A DNA stretch of 64,000 bases, taken from assembly GCA_017416485.1 (NCBI GenBank), contig JAFQCH010000023.1, forward strand, positions 63,262 through 127,261, read 5' to 3'. Below the pieces are notes generated by a model that was not told the origin of the DNA, did no database searches, and worked only from the letters and a program-made list of their open reading frames with translations. Positions 8,826 to 17,652 of the stretch are shown one piece after another (within the stretch, counting starts at the first letter, position 1; every line of letters starts with the position of its first letter). This stretch comes from Clostridia bacterium (GTDB taxonomy: Bacteria > Bacillota > Clostridia > Oscillospirales > Acutalibacteraceae). The position numbers and the translations under genes are program-made.

Positions 8826-10112
8826 TTAAAATCGATTCATATTGCAAATGAGCTGGAATGCGGTGTAATCACTCTTATAGCATACGCTGATAATAAGGTG
8901 TCCGTCATCCGTGATATGGAATTGCTCCATATTTTTATTGCTGAAATCTTTAAAAACGGTCAATGCGCCGTCTTGTGTGTCAAACACACCAACCTGAATT
9001 CCGCCGATCGGGCTTTCGCCGATGATGGCAGCATAGCGGCCGTTCATGACAAAATCGGAAACAACAAAAGCAGTACCGAATGCAGAATAATCAATTGTGT
9101 ATTCTTTGTCAGTTGCGATATCATAGATAATACCGCTGTTTTTTTGGAGTGTTGCCGTGCCCGAACGAAGATAATCTGTAGCGAGATCTCCTTCAAAACT
9201 GCGCACCACCGTGTAATCTTCGCCATCGTAGAAGTAAATGACAAAGCCTTCATCTTCGGCACTGTAGTAATAAATCCCTTCGTCTGTTCGATAGAATGTC
9301 ATGCCGAGCATGTTGCGCACAACGCGGATATTGTCAATATTTGTGTCATAACCGCCACTGGTGTAAATATCAACCAGTTTGATATCATCGGCAACATAAG
9401 CACGGGATGTGAAGAAGTAAACATTCCTGTAGGGTTGATGCAGAATTTCATCCGTGAACATTTTGTAGTCTTTTACTTTCAGTCCGTCCATACCGGAATG
9501 CCGCTGTGCCTCACTCAAAAAGTAAGATGTGGACATGTCTTCTTTGTCGAGATAAAACTGTTCACTATACAATTTTTCGCCGTAAAAGCGGGTTTTGTCT
9601 GTATCAATAAGCAGCAGCAATTCGTCTTCAGCTGCAAAATAATCCGGCAGATCACAGACCTTAAAGAAAGCATAATCAAACAGCAGTACGCCGGAATTGT
9701 TTGCCGCAGTGTAAAGCCCGAAGCCGTTTGTTTTTCCGTCAACCGTGATGTAGTGCACTTGCGCAGGAATATTCTGCCCGCTGCAACGTGGTGCAACAGA
9801 ATAAACACCGTCTTCTTCCATTGCTGTCAGAACGCCGTCAACAAGTTTGTAGAAATTTACATTGCCGCCAATATCCATGGTGTAGAAAATACCGTCGAAA
9901 TCGGTTTTCATCAAAGGCAGAGTTGCAGTTTTGGATTCCACAAAGAGTTTTTTGTATTTTATTTTCCCGTCGGTGTCAACGAGTTCGGTTGCATTAACGC
10001 TGTTTGTTTCACCGCCTGTGGGTTGCTCGTCAGGGTGCAAAAACGTGCAACCGCCCATACATGCGAACAGAAACAGCAGACATAATAAAAGAGAAACTGT
10101 TTTGCGAAACAT
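8826..10112 (-). CDS. Lipoprotein of unknown function, probable beta-propeller
   Basis: 428 residues. The signal peptide ends in a lipobox CMGGC with Cys at about 22, then a Pro/Gly/Thr linker. The body consists of regularly spaced short strands with aromatic and acidic loops (FDGIFYTMDIGG, GIYYYSAEDEGF, GYDTNIDNIRVV, DDGHLIISVCY), the look of a WG or DUF5050-like propeller, though no family is certain. AGGAGG precedes the ATG. First gene of the minus-strand run 10112-6460, driven by the promoter at 10145-10173 and divergent from spoVT. Confidence 0.65.
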   Translation of the reverse strand: MFRKTVSLLLCLLFLFACMGGCTFLHPDEQPTGGETNSVNATELVDTDGKIKYKKLFVESKTATLPLMKTDFDGIFYTMDIGGNVNFYKLVDGVLTAMEEDGVYSVAPRCSGQNIPAQVHYITVDGKTNGFGLYTAANNSGVLLFDYAFFKVCDLPDYFAAEDELLLLIDTDKTRFYGEKLYSEQFYLDKEDMSTSYFLSEAQRHSGMDGLKVKDYKMFTDEILHQPYRNVYFFTSRAYVADDIKLVDIYTSGGYDTNIDNIRVVRNMLGMTFYRTDEGIYYYSAEDEGFVIYFYDGEDYTVVRSFEGDLATDYLRSGTATLQKNSGIIYDIATDKEYTIDYSAFGTAFVVSDFVMNGRYAAIIGESPIGGIQVGVFDTQDGALTVFKDFSNKNMEQFHITDDGHLIISVCYKSDYTAFQLICNMNRF

Positions 10113-10144
10113 AAAATCCTCCTGTAAAAGTACTACATTATTTT

Positions 10145-10173
10145 ATTATATTATAAAAAAAATAAAATGTCAA
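10145..10173 (-). promoter_or_regulatory. Sigma-A promoter of the lipoprotein operon
   Basis: On the minus strand a perfect TTGACA (10168-10173) and TATAAT (10145-10150) are separated by 17 bases. Confidence 0.8.
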
Positions 10174-10324
10174 TTTGTAAATACAGTATAACAAAAAACT
10201 TAAACAATCTTAAAAATGTTTCTCATTATGTCGGGCCTGCACCAAAAAGTAAATCGTTTAGTATAAATCCCCTGAAAACACAAATACTTATAACACGATT
10301 TTGTTTTGAAGGAGATTTATTTAT

Positions 10325-10873
10325 ATGAAAGCAACAGGAATTGTACGTCGGATTGACGACCTCGGACGAGTTGTTATTCCGAAAGAAATCAGAAGAACCA
10401 TGCGTATCCGCGAAGGCGACCCGTTGGAAATTTACACCGATGCAGACGGGGAAGTCATTTTTAAGAAGTATTCACCCATGGGTGAACTGGCACAGTTTTC
10501 GGCACAGTATTGCGAAGTGCTTAGCCGTGCCACCAATCTGCCCGTGTTGATTACCGACCGTGATCATGTGGTCACCTGCAGCGGGATTTCCAAAAAAGAA
10601 ACCATTGACCGCAGGGTATCCGAAGAAATGGAAGAACTGATGGAAAGCCGTTCCATCTATATTGCATCCGAACAGGAAAAACGCACTATGACAGCTCTCA
10701 AAGGATCTGATCGCCTTGTTGCGGCGGCATATCCTATCATCGGCGGCGGCGATATTTCGGGTGCGGTTGTGCTCCTGATGGGCGAAAACGAACAGCAACA
10801 GTATCCAACCCCGACCGATATCAAACTCGTGCAGGTTGCCGCCACTTTTTTAGGCAAGCAGACAGAAGAATAA
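10325..10873 (+). CDS. spoVT: Stage V sporulation protein T, AbrB-family regulator
   Basis: 182 residues. The N-terminal SpoVT-AbrB swapped-hairpin DNA-binding domain reads MKATGIVRRIDDLGRVVIPK with EIRRTMRIREGDPLEI (residues 1-50), followed by a GAF-like C-terminal domain (about 56-178). The length matches Bacillus SpoVT (178). SpoVT tunes sigma-G-dependent gene expression in the forespore. GAAGGAG lies correctly before the ATG. Its presence supports a spore-forming lineage, although spoVT-like genes also persist in some non-sporulating Clostridia. Monocistronic, with its own terminator. Confidence 0.92.
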   Translation: MKATGIVRRIDDLGRVVIPKEIRRTMRIREGDPLEIYTDADGEVIFKKYSPMGELAQFSAQYCEVLSRATNLPVLITDRDHVVTCSGISKKETIDRRVSEEMEELMESRSIYIASEQEKRTMTALKGSDRLVAAAYPIIGGGDISGAVVLLMGENEQQQYPTPTDIKLVQVAATFLGKQTEE

Positions 10874-10876
10874 AAC

Positions 10877-10919
10877 AAAAAAATCAAGGCATTATTTTGT
10901 TGTGTCTTGATTTTTTTTG
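10877..10919 (+). terminator. Terminator of spoVT
   Basis: AAAAAATCAAGGCA pairs with TGTCTTGATTTTTT across an 11-base loop, and the T-rich arm ends in TTTTTTTTG. Confidence 0.8.
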
Positions 10920-10929
10920 TTTTCAGTTA

Positions 10930-10958
10930 TTGTACAGAATTGTAATGTATGGTATAAT
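10930..10958 (+). promoter_or_regulatory. Sigma-A promoter of the zinc-ribbon membrane protein gene
   Basis: TTGTAC (10930-10935), 17-base spacer, perfect TATAAT (10953-10958), about 25 bases before the start codon. Confidence 0.75.
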
Positions 10959-10981
10959 AAAAGAAAAAAGGAGAAAAACCA

Positions 10982-11926
10982 ATGGAAGAATTATACGACC
11001 TTATGATGATCATTTCCCCCATTATCAGCCTTTTGCAGATTGCCGGTATCACTTTTACACTGCTGTACATGCACTTTTCCGCTAAAAGCAGGAATTACAC
11101 GCTCGGAATTGCATGGTATATCTGCGGTTTCTTTTTCAGCGGACTGACATTGATCGTCTTTTTGCTCAAAAGAAAGGATTTTACATCACCCGATACAAAA
11201 ATGTGTGTCAATTGCGGTATAACATTCCCGGATACCTATAATGTCTGCACCAATTGCGGAATTGAATTGCCGCAAATTGATGTTGAAGAAAAGAAAAAAG
11301 TCAAGAAGTTAAGCAAAGGATTCGGTATTGTCGTGATTATTGTTTATGTCATTTCTTTGTTTGTCGGTATTGGCTTCGGCACAGCACTCGGCATAACGAT
11401 TTATGATGATCTGGATTACTTTTTGGGCGATGAGTTGAACTACTATGATGCCGCCGACCGCATTGATGTGAATGGTGTTTACTATGATAAAAAGGGCAAT
11501 TCATATGAAAATGCCGAGGATGTTTTGTTGTATGACGAACAAGGTAGAGTGTATACATATGTTGCGGAAGAAAAATATGATGAAGAATATGATGTTTACA
11601 CCTATGATGAATTTTATGTTCGTGATGACGGGCAGAAGTATTTCGCCTATGATTGTTATGTAACGACTGATGGCTGGTTCTACTGCGACAAGGCAGGGCT
11701 TCTCGAATTGTATACCGTTGATACAAGCACCATGACCGAAGAAGAACTTGACGAGTATTATAATTCTGTTCTTGAAGATCCGATTTCGGAGTATCGCTAT
11801 TATGATTATCCGTACATGGATGCGGACGGTAATATTTACTATGTTGCATATGAGGCTTCGTGGAATGCGCAAGGTCAACTGATTACAGCCGATAATGACG
11901 TTCCGTTAAAACAATTTGAAATCTGA
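10982..11926 (+). CDS. Membrane protein with zinc ribbon and acidic Tyr-rich outer domain
   Basis: 314 residues. Two N-terminal membrane segments (about 8-30 and 38-61) are followed by a zinc ribbon with paired CVNCG and CTNCG (about 75-95) facing the cytoplasm. A short Lys-rich stretch (EEKKKVKKLSK) precedes a third membrane segment (about 112-138). The remaining 175 residues are strongly acidic and Tyr/Asp-rich, with repeated strands such as GVYYDKKGNSY and GNIYYVAYE. AAAAGGAG precedes the ATG. Function unknown; the architecture suggests a sensor or an envelope protein whose inner face binds zinc. Confidence 0.7.
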   Translation: MEELYDLMMIISPIISLLQIAGITFTLLYMHFSAKSRNYTLGIAWYICGFFFSGLTLIVFLLKRKDFTSPDTKMCVNCGITFPDTYNVCTNCGIELPQIDVEEKKKVKKLSKGFGIVVIIVYVISLFVGIGFGTALGITIYDDLDYFLGDELNYYDAADRIDVNGVYYDKKGNSYENAEDVLLYDEQGRVYTYVAEEKYDEEYDVYTYDEFYVRDDGQKYFAYDCYVTTDGWFYCDKAGLLELYTVDTSTMTEEELDEYYNSVLEDPISEYRYYDYPYMDADGNIYYVAYEASWNAQGQLITADNDVPLKQFEI

Positions 11927-11933
11927 TAAAACA

Positions 11934-11962
11934 ACAACCGATCAGCCGATCGGTTGTTTTTT
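11934..11962. terminator. Bidirectional terminator between the zinc-ribbon gene and hisIE
   Basis: ACAACCGATC-AGCC-GATCGGTTGT is followed by TTTTT on the plus strand. The converging his operon ends two bases away. Confidence 0.85.
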
Positions 11963-11963
11963 A

Positions 11964-12602
11964 TCAGGTCATCTTTTCCTGTTTCACTTTCTTGTCAATC
12001 ACATGGCGTGAGGCGAGTTCCGTTTTAATTTCATCCACCGTAATGCCTGCCTGTTCCATCAGCACAAGGGTGTGGTAAGCAAGGTCGGCAATTTCGTAAA
12101 TGGTTTCCTTTTTGTCTTCTGCTTTTGCGGCAATGATGACTTCCGTGCACTCTTCACCGACTTTTTTAAGGATCTTGTCAAGACCTTTATCAAACAGATA
12201 GTTCGTGTATGAGCCTTCTTTGGGATTTGCTCTGCGATCTGCAATCAAAGCCGCAAGGTCGTTCATGCTAAAACTTTTGTCATCTTCAGGGGTATACAGA
12301 ATTTCATTTTCAAAGCAGGAATCTGTGCCGAGGTGGCAGGCAGGGCCGTCTTTGTTGACATATACGGCAAGTGCATCGTTGTCGCAGTCGGCAACGATCT
12401 TCACAACATGCTGGAAATTGCCCGAGGTTTCACCTTTATGCCACAGGCACTGACGGGAACGGGAATAGAACCATGTTGTTTTGTCTGCCAATGTTTTGTT
12501 AAAACTTTCTTCATTCATGTAGGCAAGGGTCAGCACCTTGCCGGAGTTATTGTCAATGACGATCGCAGGGATCAGTCCGTTTGCATCAAATTTTAAATTC
12601 AT
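11964..12602 (-). CDS. hisIE: Bifunctional phosphoribosyl-AMP cyclohydrolase / phosphoribosyl-ATP pyrophosphohydrolase
   Basis: 212 residues catalysing the second and third steps of histidine synthesis. The HisI half (1-110) shows [19 protein letters not shown], the metal-binding DCDNDALAV and [12 protein letters not shown]. The HisE half (about 115-212) has the MazG-like [15 protein letters not shown] and [11 protein letters not shown] helices. Both halves appear complete. Last gene of the his operon, starting 9 bases after hisF. Confidence 0.95.
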   Translation of the reverse strand: MNLKFDANGLIPAIVIDNNSGKVLTLAYMNEESFNKTLADKTTWFYSRSRQCLWHKGETSGNFQHVVKIVADCDNDALAVYVNKDGPACHLGTDSCFENEILYTPEDDKSFSMNDLAALIADRRANPKEGSYTNYLFDKGLDKILKKVGEECTEVIIAAKAEDKKETIYEIADLAYHTLVLMEQAGITVDEIKTELASRHVIDKKVKQEKMT

Positions 12603-12611
12603 ATTTTTTCC

Positions 12612-13370
12612 TCACAATCTGACGTTGATTCCGTCTGCTTTGAGTTTTGTTTTTAAGTCGCGGATGCCGATTTCTCCGAAGTGAAAAACGGAAGCGGCAA
12701 GACCTGCATCGATTTTGGGTACTTCTTTGAACAACTGTGTAAAATGATCCATACTGCCCGCACCGCCCGAAGCAATGACGGGAACGGGGGAGAAGTCGCA
12801 GATCTTTTGCAACAGTTCAATATCGAATCCGTTTTTGACACCGTCAGTATCTATGCTGTTGATAACAAGCTCGCCTGCACCGAGGTCAATGCCTTGTTTG
12901 ATCCATTCAAACGCATCAAGCCCCGTGTTTTGTCTGCCTCCGTGAGAGAATACCTTGAAACTGCCGTCCACTCGCTTGATATCAACCGAAAGCACAACAC
13001 ACTGACTGCCGTAACGCTTTGCACCTTCTTCAAGAAGTTTCGGATTGCGAAGAGCACCTGAATTGCAACTGACCTTGTCTGCACCGCATTTTAAAACACG
13101 GTCAAAATCTTCCAATGTATTGATGCCGCCGCCGACGGTCAATGGGATAAACACATTTGCCGCAGCTTCTTTGAGTATGTCCGTAAAAATGGCTCTGCCT
13201 TCAAACGAAGCCGTGATGTCATAAAAAACGAGTTCGTCTGCACCTGCATCGCTGTAAAACGATGCGAGTGCCACGGGAGAAGAAACATCGCGAATTCCCT
13301 CAAAATTGACCCCTTTTACCACTCTGCCGTCACGAACATCAAGGCAGGGTATGATTCTTTTTGTGATCAT
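12612..13370 (-). CDS. hisF: Imidazole glycerol phosphate synthase, cyclase subunit
   Basis: 252-residue TIM barrel with the HisF start IIPCLDVRDGRVVKGVNF (catalytic Asp11), PLTVGGGI, and the second catalytic Asp region VVLSVDIKR. It forms IGP and AICAR with ammonia delivered by HisH. It overlaps hisA by 4 bases (ATGA), implying coupled translation. Confidence 0.96.
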   Translation of the reverse strand: MITKRIIPCLDVRDGRVVKGVNFEGIRDVSSPVALASFYSDAGADELVFYDITASFEGRAIFTDILKEAAANVFIPLTVGGGINTLEDFDRVLKCGADKVSCNSGALRNPKLLEEGAKRYGSQCVVLSVDIKRVDGSFKVFSHGGRQNTGLDAFEWIKQGIDLGAGELVINSIDTDGVKNGFDIELLQKICDFSPVPVIASGGAGSMDHFTQLFKEVPKIDAGLAASVFHFGEIGIRDLKTKLKADGINVRL

Positions 13371-14092
13371 ACATTTTCCCCCTTTGTAACGGCAATGGCT
13401 TCTTTCAGATCAATCGCACCCGTGTACAGTGCCTTGCCTAAAATCGCACCGTGGATATTCATGGTGTTGAGTGTTTTGACATCTTCCAGTGACGAAACTC
13501 CGCCTGATGCCACAAGCTCAATGGAGTATGTTTCGGATAAGTGTTTATACAGTTCAATATTTGTGCCTTTCATGGCACCATCTTTGGATATGTCCGTGCA
13601 GATGACGGTCTTGACGCCAAGTTCTTGCAGTTGTGCAAAGAATTCATCACAGGTCAGTGCGGATTGTTCTGTCCAACCCTTTATTGCAACATAGTTGTCT
13701 TTGATGTCCACACCGACGGCAATGGATGAGCCGAACAGACGCAGACTTTCTTTCAAAAATTCGGGGTTCGTGACAGCCGCCGTGCCGAGAATCACACGGT
13801 CAACCCCTGCGGAGAGGTATTTTTTAATTACTTCAACGGAACGGATGCCGCCGCCGATCTCGGTTTTTAAACCGCTTTTTTTTACAATGTCGGCAACCAC
13901 TTCAAGGTTCGGTGTTGTTCCGTCCTTTGCACCTTCAAGGTCAACACAGTGTAAGTATTCTGCACCGGCTTCTTTGAACGAAAGTGCAACGCTTGTCGGA
14001 TCGTTGCCGTAAACGGTCATCTGATTGTAGTCGCCCTTGTAAAGACGGACGACCTGTTTTTCATATAAATCAATAGCAGGATAAATGCGCAT
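13367..14092 (-). CDS. hisA: ProFAR isomerase
   Basis: 241-residue TIM barrel with MRIYPAIDLYEKQVVRLYKG (catalytic Asp8), TEIGGGIRS and the second catalytic Asp in TDISKDGAMKG. It isomerises ProFAR to PRFAR. It lies 9 bases after hisH and overlaps hisF by 4. Confidence 0.96.
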   Translation of the reverse strand: MRIYPAIDLYEKQVVRLYKGDYNQMTVYGNDPTSVALSFKEAGAEYLHCVDLEGAKDGTTPNLEVVADIVKKSGLKTEIGGGIRSVEVIKKYLSAGVDRVILGTAAVTNPEFLKESLRLFGSSIAVGVDIKDNYVAIKGWTEQSALTCDEFFAQLQELGVKTVICTDISKDGAMKGTNIELYKHLSETYSIELVASGGVSSLEDVKTLNTMNIHGAILGKALYTGAIDLKEAIAVTKGENV

Positions 14093-14101
14093 ATTGTTTC
14101 C

Positions 14102-14719
14102 TCACATTTTACAAAAGGCTTTGAGAATTTTCATGCCGATTTCGCCGCTTTTTTCGGGGTGAAACTGCACGCCGCAACAGTTTTTGTTTGCTGTCGCCGC
14201 TGTCAGTTCAGCACCGTATTCGGTGGTTGCAATCACACTGTCTTCACAGTTGGTAGCATAAAATGAATGCACAAAATACACACAGTCGTTTTCTTTTAAA
14301 TCGGCAAAAAGCGGATGCACTTCTTTTTCTTTCGGGAAATGCAGACCGTTCCAGCCGATATGCGGAATCTTGAGATCCTTGTCAATCACATCCGCAATCG
14401 GGCGGATTTCACCTTTCAGGAAGCCCAACCCCTCATGTTCACCGAATTCAAAACTTTTTTCAAAAAGCAACTGCATGCCGAGGCAAATGCCGAGCAGCGG
14501 TTTGCCGTTGTTGACTTCTTCACGTATGACATCCACAAGACCGCTTGCAAAGAGCTTTTTCGCGGCATCTTCAAATGCGCCGACACCGGGTAAGATAAGC
14601 CTGTCTGCCGTGCGGATCATTTCGGGATCTTTTGTCACAAACGCTTCTTCACCGATAAAGCGAAAGGAACTGCAAAGGGAATAGAGGTTTCCCACACCGT
14701 AATCAATGATTGCTGTCAT
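14102..14719 (-). CDS. hisH: Imidazole glycerol phosphate synthase, glutamine amidotransferase subunit
   Basis: 205-residue class I amidotransferase. The nucleophile Cys is in GICLGMQLLFE, and the His and Glu of the triad are in GVQFHPEKSG. The N-terminus IDYGVGNLYSL is typical. It partners HisF. Its start overlaps the hisB stop by one base. Confidence 0.96.
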   Translation of the reverse strand: MTAIIDYGVGNLYSLCSSFRFIGEEAFVTKDPEMIRTADRLILPGVGAFEDAAKKLFASGLVDVIREEVNNGKPLLGICLGMQLLFEKSFEFGEHEGLGFLKGEIRPIADVIDKDLKIPHIGWNGLHFPKEKEVHPLFADLKENDCVYFVHSFYATNCEDSVIATTEYGAELTAATANKNCCGVQFHPEKSGEIGMKILKAFCKM

Positions 14720-15306
14720 TACAATACTCCTTTGCTTGAGGGAATTTCGTTTTTGGTCTGTTCGTCAATTTTTACGGCAATTTTCATGGCTCTGCCGAAT
14801 GCTTTGAATGCACCTTCAATAATGTGGTGCGAATTTTTGCCTGCTTCCTGTTTTAAGTGCAAAGACATCGGACAGGCTCTGACAAAGGCTTCAAAGAATT
14901 CGAGGGTCAGCTCCGTGTCAAATGTGCCGACTTTCTGTGTGGGTACACGCAGGCCGTAATTGAGCGATGCCCTGCCTGATATATCTAGGGCGCACAGAAG
15001 CAACGCTTCATCCATGGCAACCGCCATAAAACCGTAACGGGTGATGCCTTTTTTATCGGCGAGTGCTTTTGTGAACGCTTCACCGATGCAAATTCCCACA
15101 TCTTCCACCGTGTGGTGGTCGTCTACATGAGTGTCCCCGATGCATTTTACATCTAAATTGAATCTGCCGTGCACCGCAAAAAGGGTCAGCATATGGTCAA
15201 GAAAACCGCACCCTGTGTCTATATTGTGTTTACCCGTGCCTTCGAGTGTCAGAGAAAGGGAAATGTCGGTTTCTGCTGTTTTTCTGTTGATGGTTGCAGT
15301 TCGCAT
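14719..15306 (-). CDS. hisB: Imidazoleglycerol-phosphate dehydratase
   Basis: 195 residues, the monofunctional size. Metal-binding motifs GFLDHMLTLFAVHG, DDHHTVEDVGI and SHHIIEGAFKAFGRA are all present. There is no fused histidinol-phosphatase domain, so a separate phosphatase (HisJ/HisK type) is needed and is not in this window. Confidence 0.96.
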   Translation of the reverse strand: MRTATINRKTAETDISLSLTLEGTGKHNIDTGCGFLDHMLTLFAVHGRFNLDVKCIGDTHVDDHHTVEDVGICIGEAFTKALADKKGITRYGFMAVAMDEALLLCALDISGRASLNYGLRVPTQKVGTFDTELTLEFFEAFVRACPMSLHLKQEAGKNSHHIIEGAFKAFGRAMKIAVKIDEQTKNEIPSSKGVL

Positions 15307-15310
15307 AATT

Positions 15311-16372
15311 TTATTCCTTTATAATTGCTTTGATGGTATCGACAAGAACGGTCAACTGGTCTTTTGTGCCTATGGTAATACGGTTGAAATTACTGATTCT
15401 CTCTTTGTCAAAATGACGCACAAGCACACCGCGGTCTTTTAATTGCAGGTACATTCTTTTGCCGTCATAGGTCGGATGCTGTGCAAAAATAAAGTTTGCT
15501 TTGGAATCAAGAATTTCAAAACCGAGGGCATGAAGTTCATCGACAAGCCATGCACGGTTTTCGATGATGGTCTTTGCATTGTTTTTATAATAAGCATCAT
15601 CATCCGCCGCTGCAATACCTGCCGCCATGGAAAGACGGTCAATGTTGTACGGATTCAGCGAATATTTGATCATCTTCATATCGTTGATGAGTTCTTTGTC
15701 CGCAAAGCACATACCGAGTCTGCCGCCGGCATAAGAACGGGCTTTGGAGAATGTTTGCACAACGATTAAATTCTTATATGTGCCGATGAGATCGACAACG
15801 CTTTCAGCACCGAAATCGACATAGGCTTCGTCAATAACCACAACATCGTCTTTGTTGCTTTCAAGCACTTCAATGATTTCATTTTTTGTAAGTGCAAGTC
15901 CTGTCGGGGCATTGGGATTTGCAATAAATACCGTTCCGCCTGCATTTTTGAATCTGTCAAGCGGTAACGTAAAATCATCATTAAGAGGGATTATGTCGGT
16001 CGGAATATGGAAAAGGTCAGCAAAAACGCTGTAAAAACCGTAAGTAATGTCCGCAAAAATGGCTTTTTTGTCTTCTCCGCAGAAGGAATAGAAGCAATAC
16101 TGCAGTATTTCATCCGAACCGTTGCCGAACAGAATGTTTTCGGGTTTTACATTATAAAGCCCCGCAAAACGCTTTACAAGTGCCGTGCATTCGGGATCGG
16201 AATACAGATTCAACTTGCTGATTTCTGTTTCGTTGATTGCTTTGATCACTTTTTCCGAGGGCGGGAATGGGGATTCATTGGTGTTGAGTTTTATGTATTG
16301 CATATCAACGGGCTGTTCACCCGGTGTGTAGGGCAATAAATTTTTGTGGAATGAATTCAGAAAGCGGCTCAT
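15311..16372 (-). CDS. hisC: Histidinol-phosphate aminotransferase
   Basis: 353-residue class I/II PLP aminotransferase. LNTNESPFPPS is the family's N-terminal signature; NPNAPTGLAL, VIDEAYVDFG and VQTFSKARSYAGGRLG (PLP Lys) follow in order, and the Arg near NRITIG closes the site. It overlaps hisD by 4 bases. Confidence 0.95.
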   Translation of the reverse strand: MSRFLNSFHKNLLPYTPGEQPVDMQYIKLNTNESPFPPSEKVIKAINETEISKLNLYSDPECTALVKRFAGLYNVKPENILFGNGSDEILQYCFYSFCGEDKKAIFADITYGFYSVFADLFHIPTDIIPLNDDFTLPLDRFKNAGGTVFIANPNAPTGLALTKNEIIEVLESNKDDVVVIDEAYVDFGAESVVDLIGTYKNLIVVQTFSKARSYAGGRLGMCFADKELINDMKMIKYSLNPYNIDRLSMAAGIAAADDDAYYKNNAKTIIENRAWLVDELHALGFEILDSKANFIFAQHPTYDGKRMYLQLKDRGVLVRHFDKERISNFNRITIGTKDQLTVLVDTIKAIIKE

Positions 16373-17652
16373 TGTTCCATCTCCTTGAGTCTGACAAGAA
16401 CACTGTTTGCGTGTGCATCAAGCCCCTCACGGTTTGCAAATACAGCGACCTTGTTGCCGATTTTTCCGAGCGCTGCGGGGGTGTAATAACTGTAAGCGGA
16501 ACGAACCACGAAATCGTCAACGGACAGCGGAGACGAAAATCTTGCCGTGCCGCTTGTGGGGAGTGTGTGGTTCGGGCCTGCAAAGTAATCGCCCAATGCT
16601 TCGGGGCAGTATCTGCCGAGGAACACGGAACCTGCGGCTCTGACTAACGGCAGAATTTCAAAGGGATTGTCCACACAAAGTTCAAGATGTTCGGGGGCAA
16701 TGCGGTTGGAAAGTTCCACCGCTTCTTCAATTGTTTCACTGACAAGGATGCAACCTCTTGTGTCAACCGAAATTCTTGCAATTTCTTCTCTGGGAAGTTG
16801 CGAAAGCTGAATTTCAATTTCCTTTTGCACCGCTTCGGCAAGTGCCATGCTGTCGGTTACAAGAACGGGGGAGGCAAACTTGTCGTGTTCAGCCTGGCTC
16901 AGAAGGTCTGCCGCAACAAAGACGGGGTTGGATTTGCCGTCAGCAATCACAAGGATTTCGCTCGGACCTGCAATCATGTCAATGGCAACTCTGCCGAAAA
17001 CCTGTTTTTTTGCTTCCGCAACAAATGCGTTGCCGGGGCCGACAATTTTGTCAACAAAGGGAATGCTTTCGGTGCCGTAAGCAAGTGCGGCAACTGCCTG
17101 TGCACCGCCGACCTTGAAGATGCGGTCCGCACCTGCAATTTTTGCGGCGGCAAGAATTTCTGCCTTGATTTTGCCGTCCGCCTTGGGGGGAGAAACCATG
17201 ATGATTTCACCGACACCTGCCAATTTCGCAGGAATAACATTCATAAGAACGGTGGACGGATAACTTGCCGTACCGCCCGGAACGTAAACGCCGACTTTAG
17301 CAAGCGGCAAAACGCGCTGACCGAGCACAATGCCGTCTTCTTTTTTCATTTCAAAGCCCGTGCGAACCTGATTAAGATGGAACGCACGGATGTTTTCGGC
17401 GGCTTCTTTCAGAATCTCGATAAAATCAGCATCAACCGAAGCAAAGGCTTCATCAATTTCTGCTTGCGAAACTTCAAGTGTATCCAATTTTACATGATCG
17501 AATTTTTCGCAATAGTGAAAAAGAGCATTGTCGCCGTCAACTTTGACATGGGTAATAATATCGGAAACGGTGCGCGAAACATCAAACGCATCGTCCGTGC
17601 GGTCAAACACTGCAATGTTTTTATTTTTGGCATATTCATAAATGGGAATCAT
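16369..17652 (-). CDS. hisD: Histidinol dehydrogenase
   Basis: 427-residue enzyme oxidising histidinol to histidine. It has VPGGTASYPSTVLMNVIPA, KVGGAQAVAALAYGTE, the PROSITE-like IDMIAGPSEILVIAD, and AEHLELCVDN / FAGPNHTLPTSG near the end. Overlaps of 4 bases with both neighbours show tight translational coupling. Confidence 0.96.
   Translation of the reverse strand: MIPIYEYAKNKNIAVFDRTDDAFDVSRTVSDIITHVKVDGDNALFHYCEKFDHVKLDTLEVSQAEIDEAFASVDADFIEILKEAAENIRAFHLNQVRTGFEMKKEDGIVLGQRVLPLAKVGVYVPGGTASYPSTVLMNVIPAKLAGVGEIIMVSPPKADGKIKAEILAAAKIAGADRIFKVGGAQAVAALAYGTESIPFVDKIVGPGNAFVAEAKKQVFGRVAIDMIAGPSEILVIADGKSNPVFVAADLLSQAEHDKFASPVLVTDSMALAEAVQKEIEIQLSQLPREEIARISVDTRGCILVSETIEEAVELSNRIAPEHLELCVDNPFEILPLVRAAGSVFLGRYCPEALGDYFAGPNHTLPTSGTARFSSPLSVDDFVVRSAYSYYTPAALGKIGNKVAVFANREGLDAHANSVLVRLKEMEQ

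Noticed and set aside
8736..10085. 449-codon frame opposite the lipoprotein gene
   Set aside because: Antisense shadow; the minus-strand gene has promoter, ribosome site and lipobox.
10255..10300. Possible sigma-F/G promoter (GTATAAAT ... AAATACTTA) before spoVT
   Set aside because: The -35-like element is acceptable but the -10 and spacing do not fit the consensus well enough to report.
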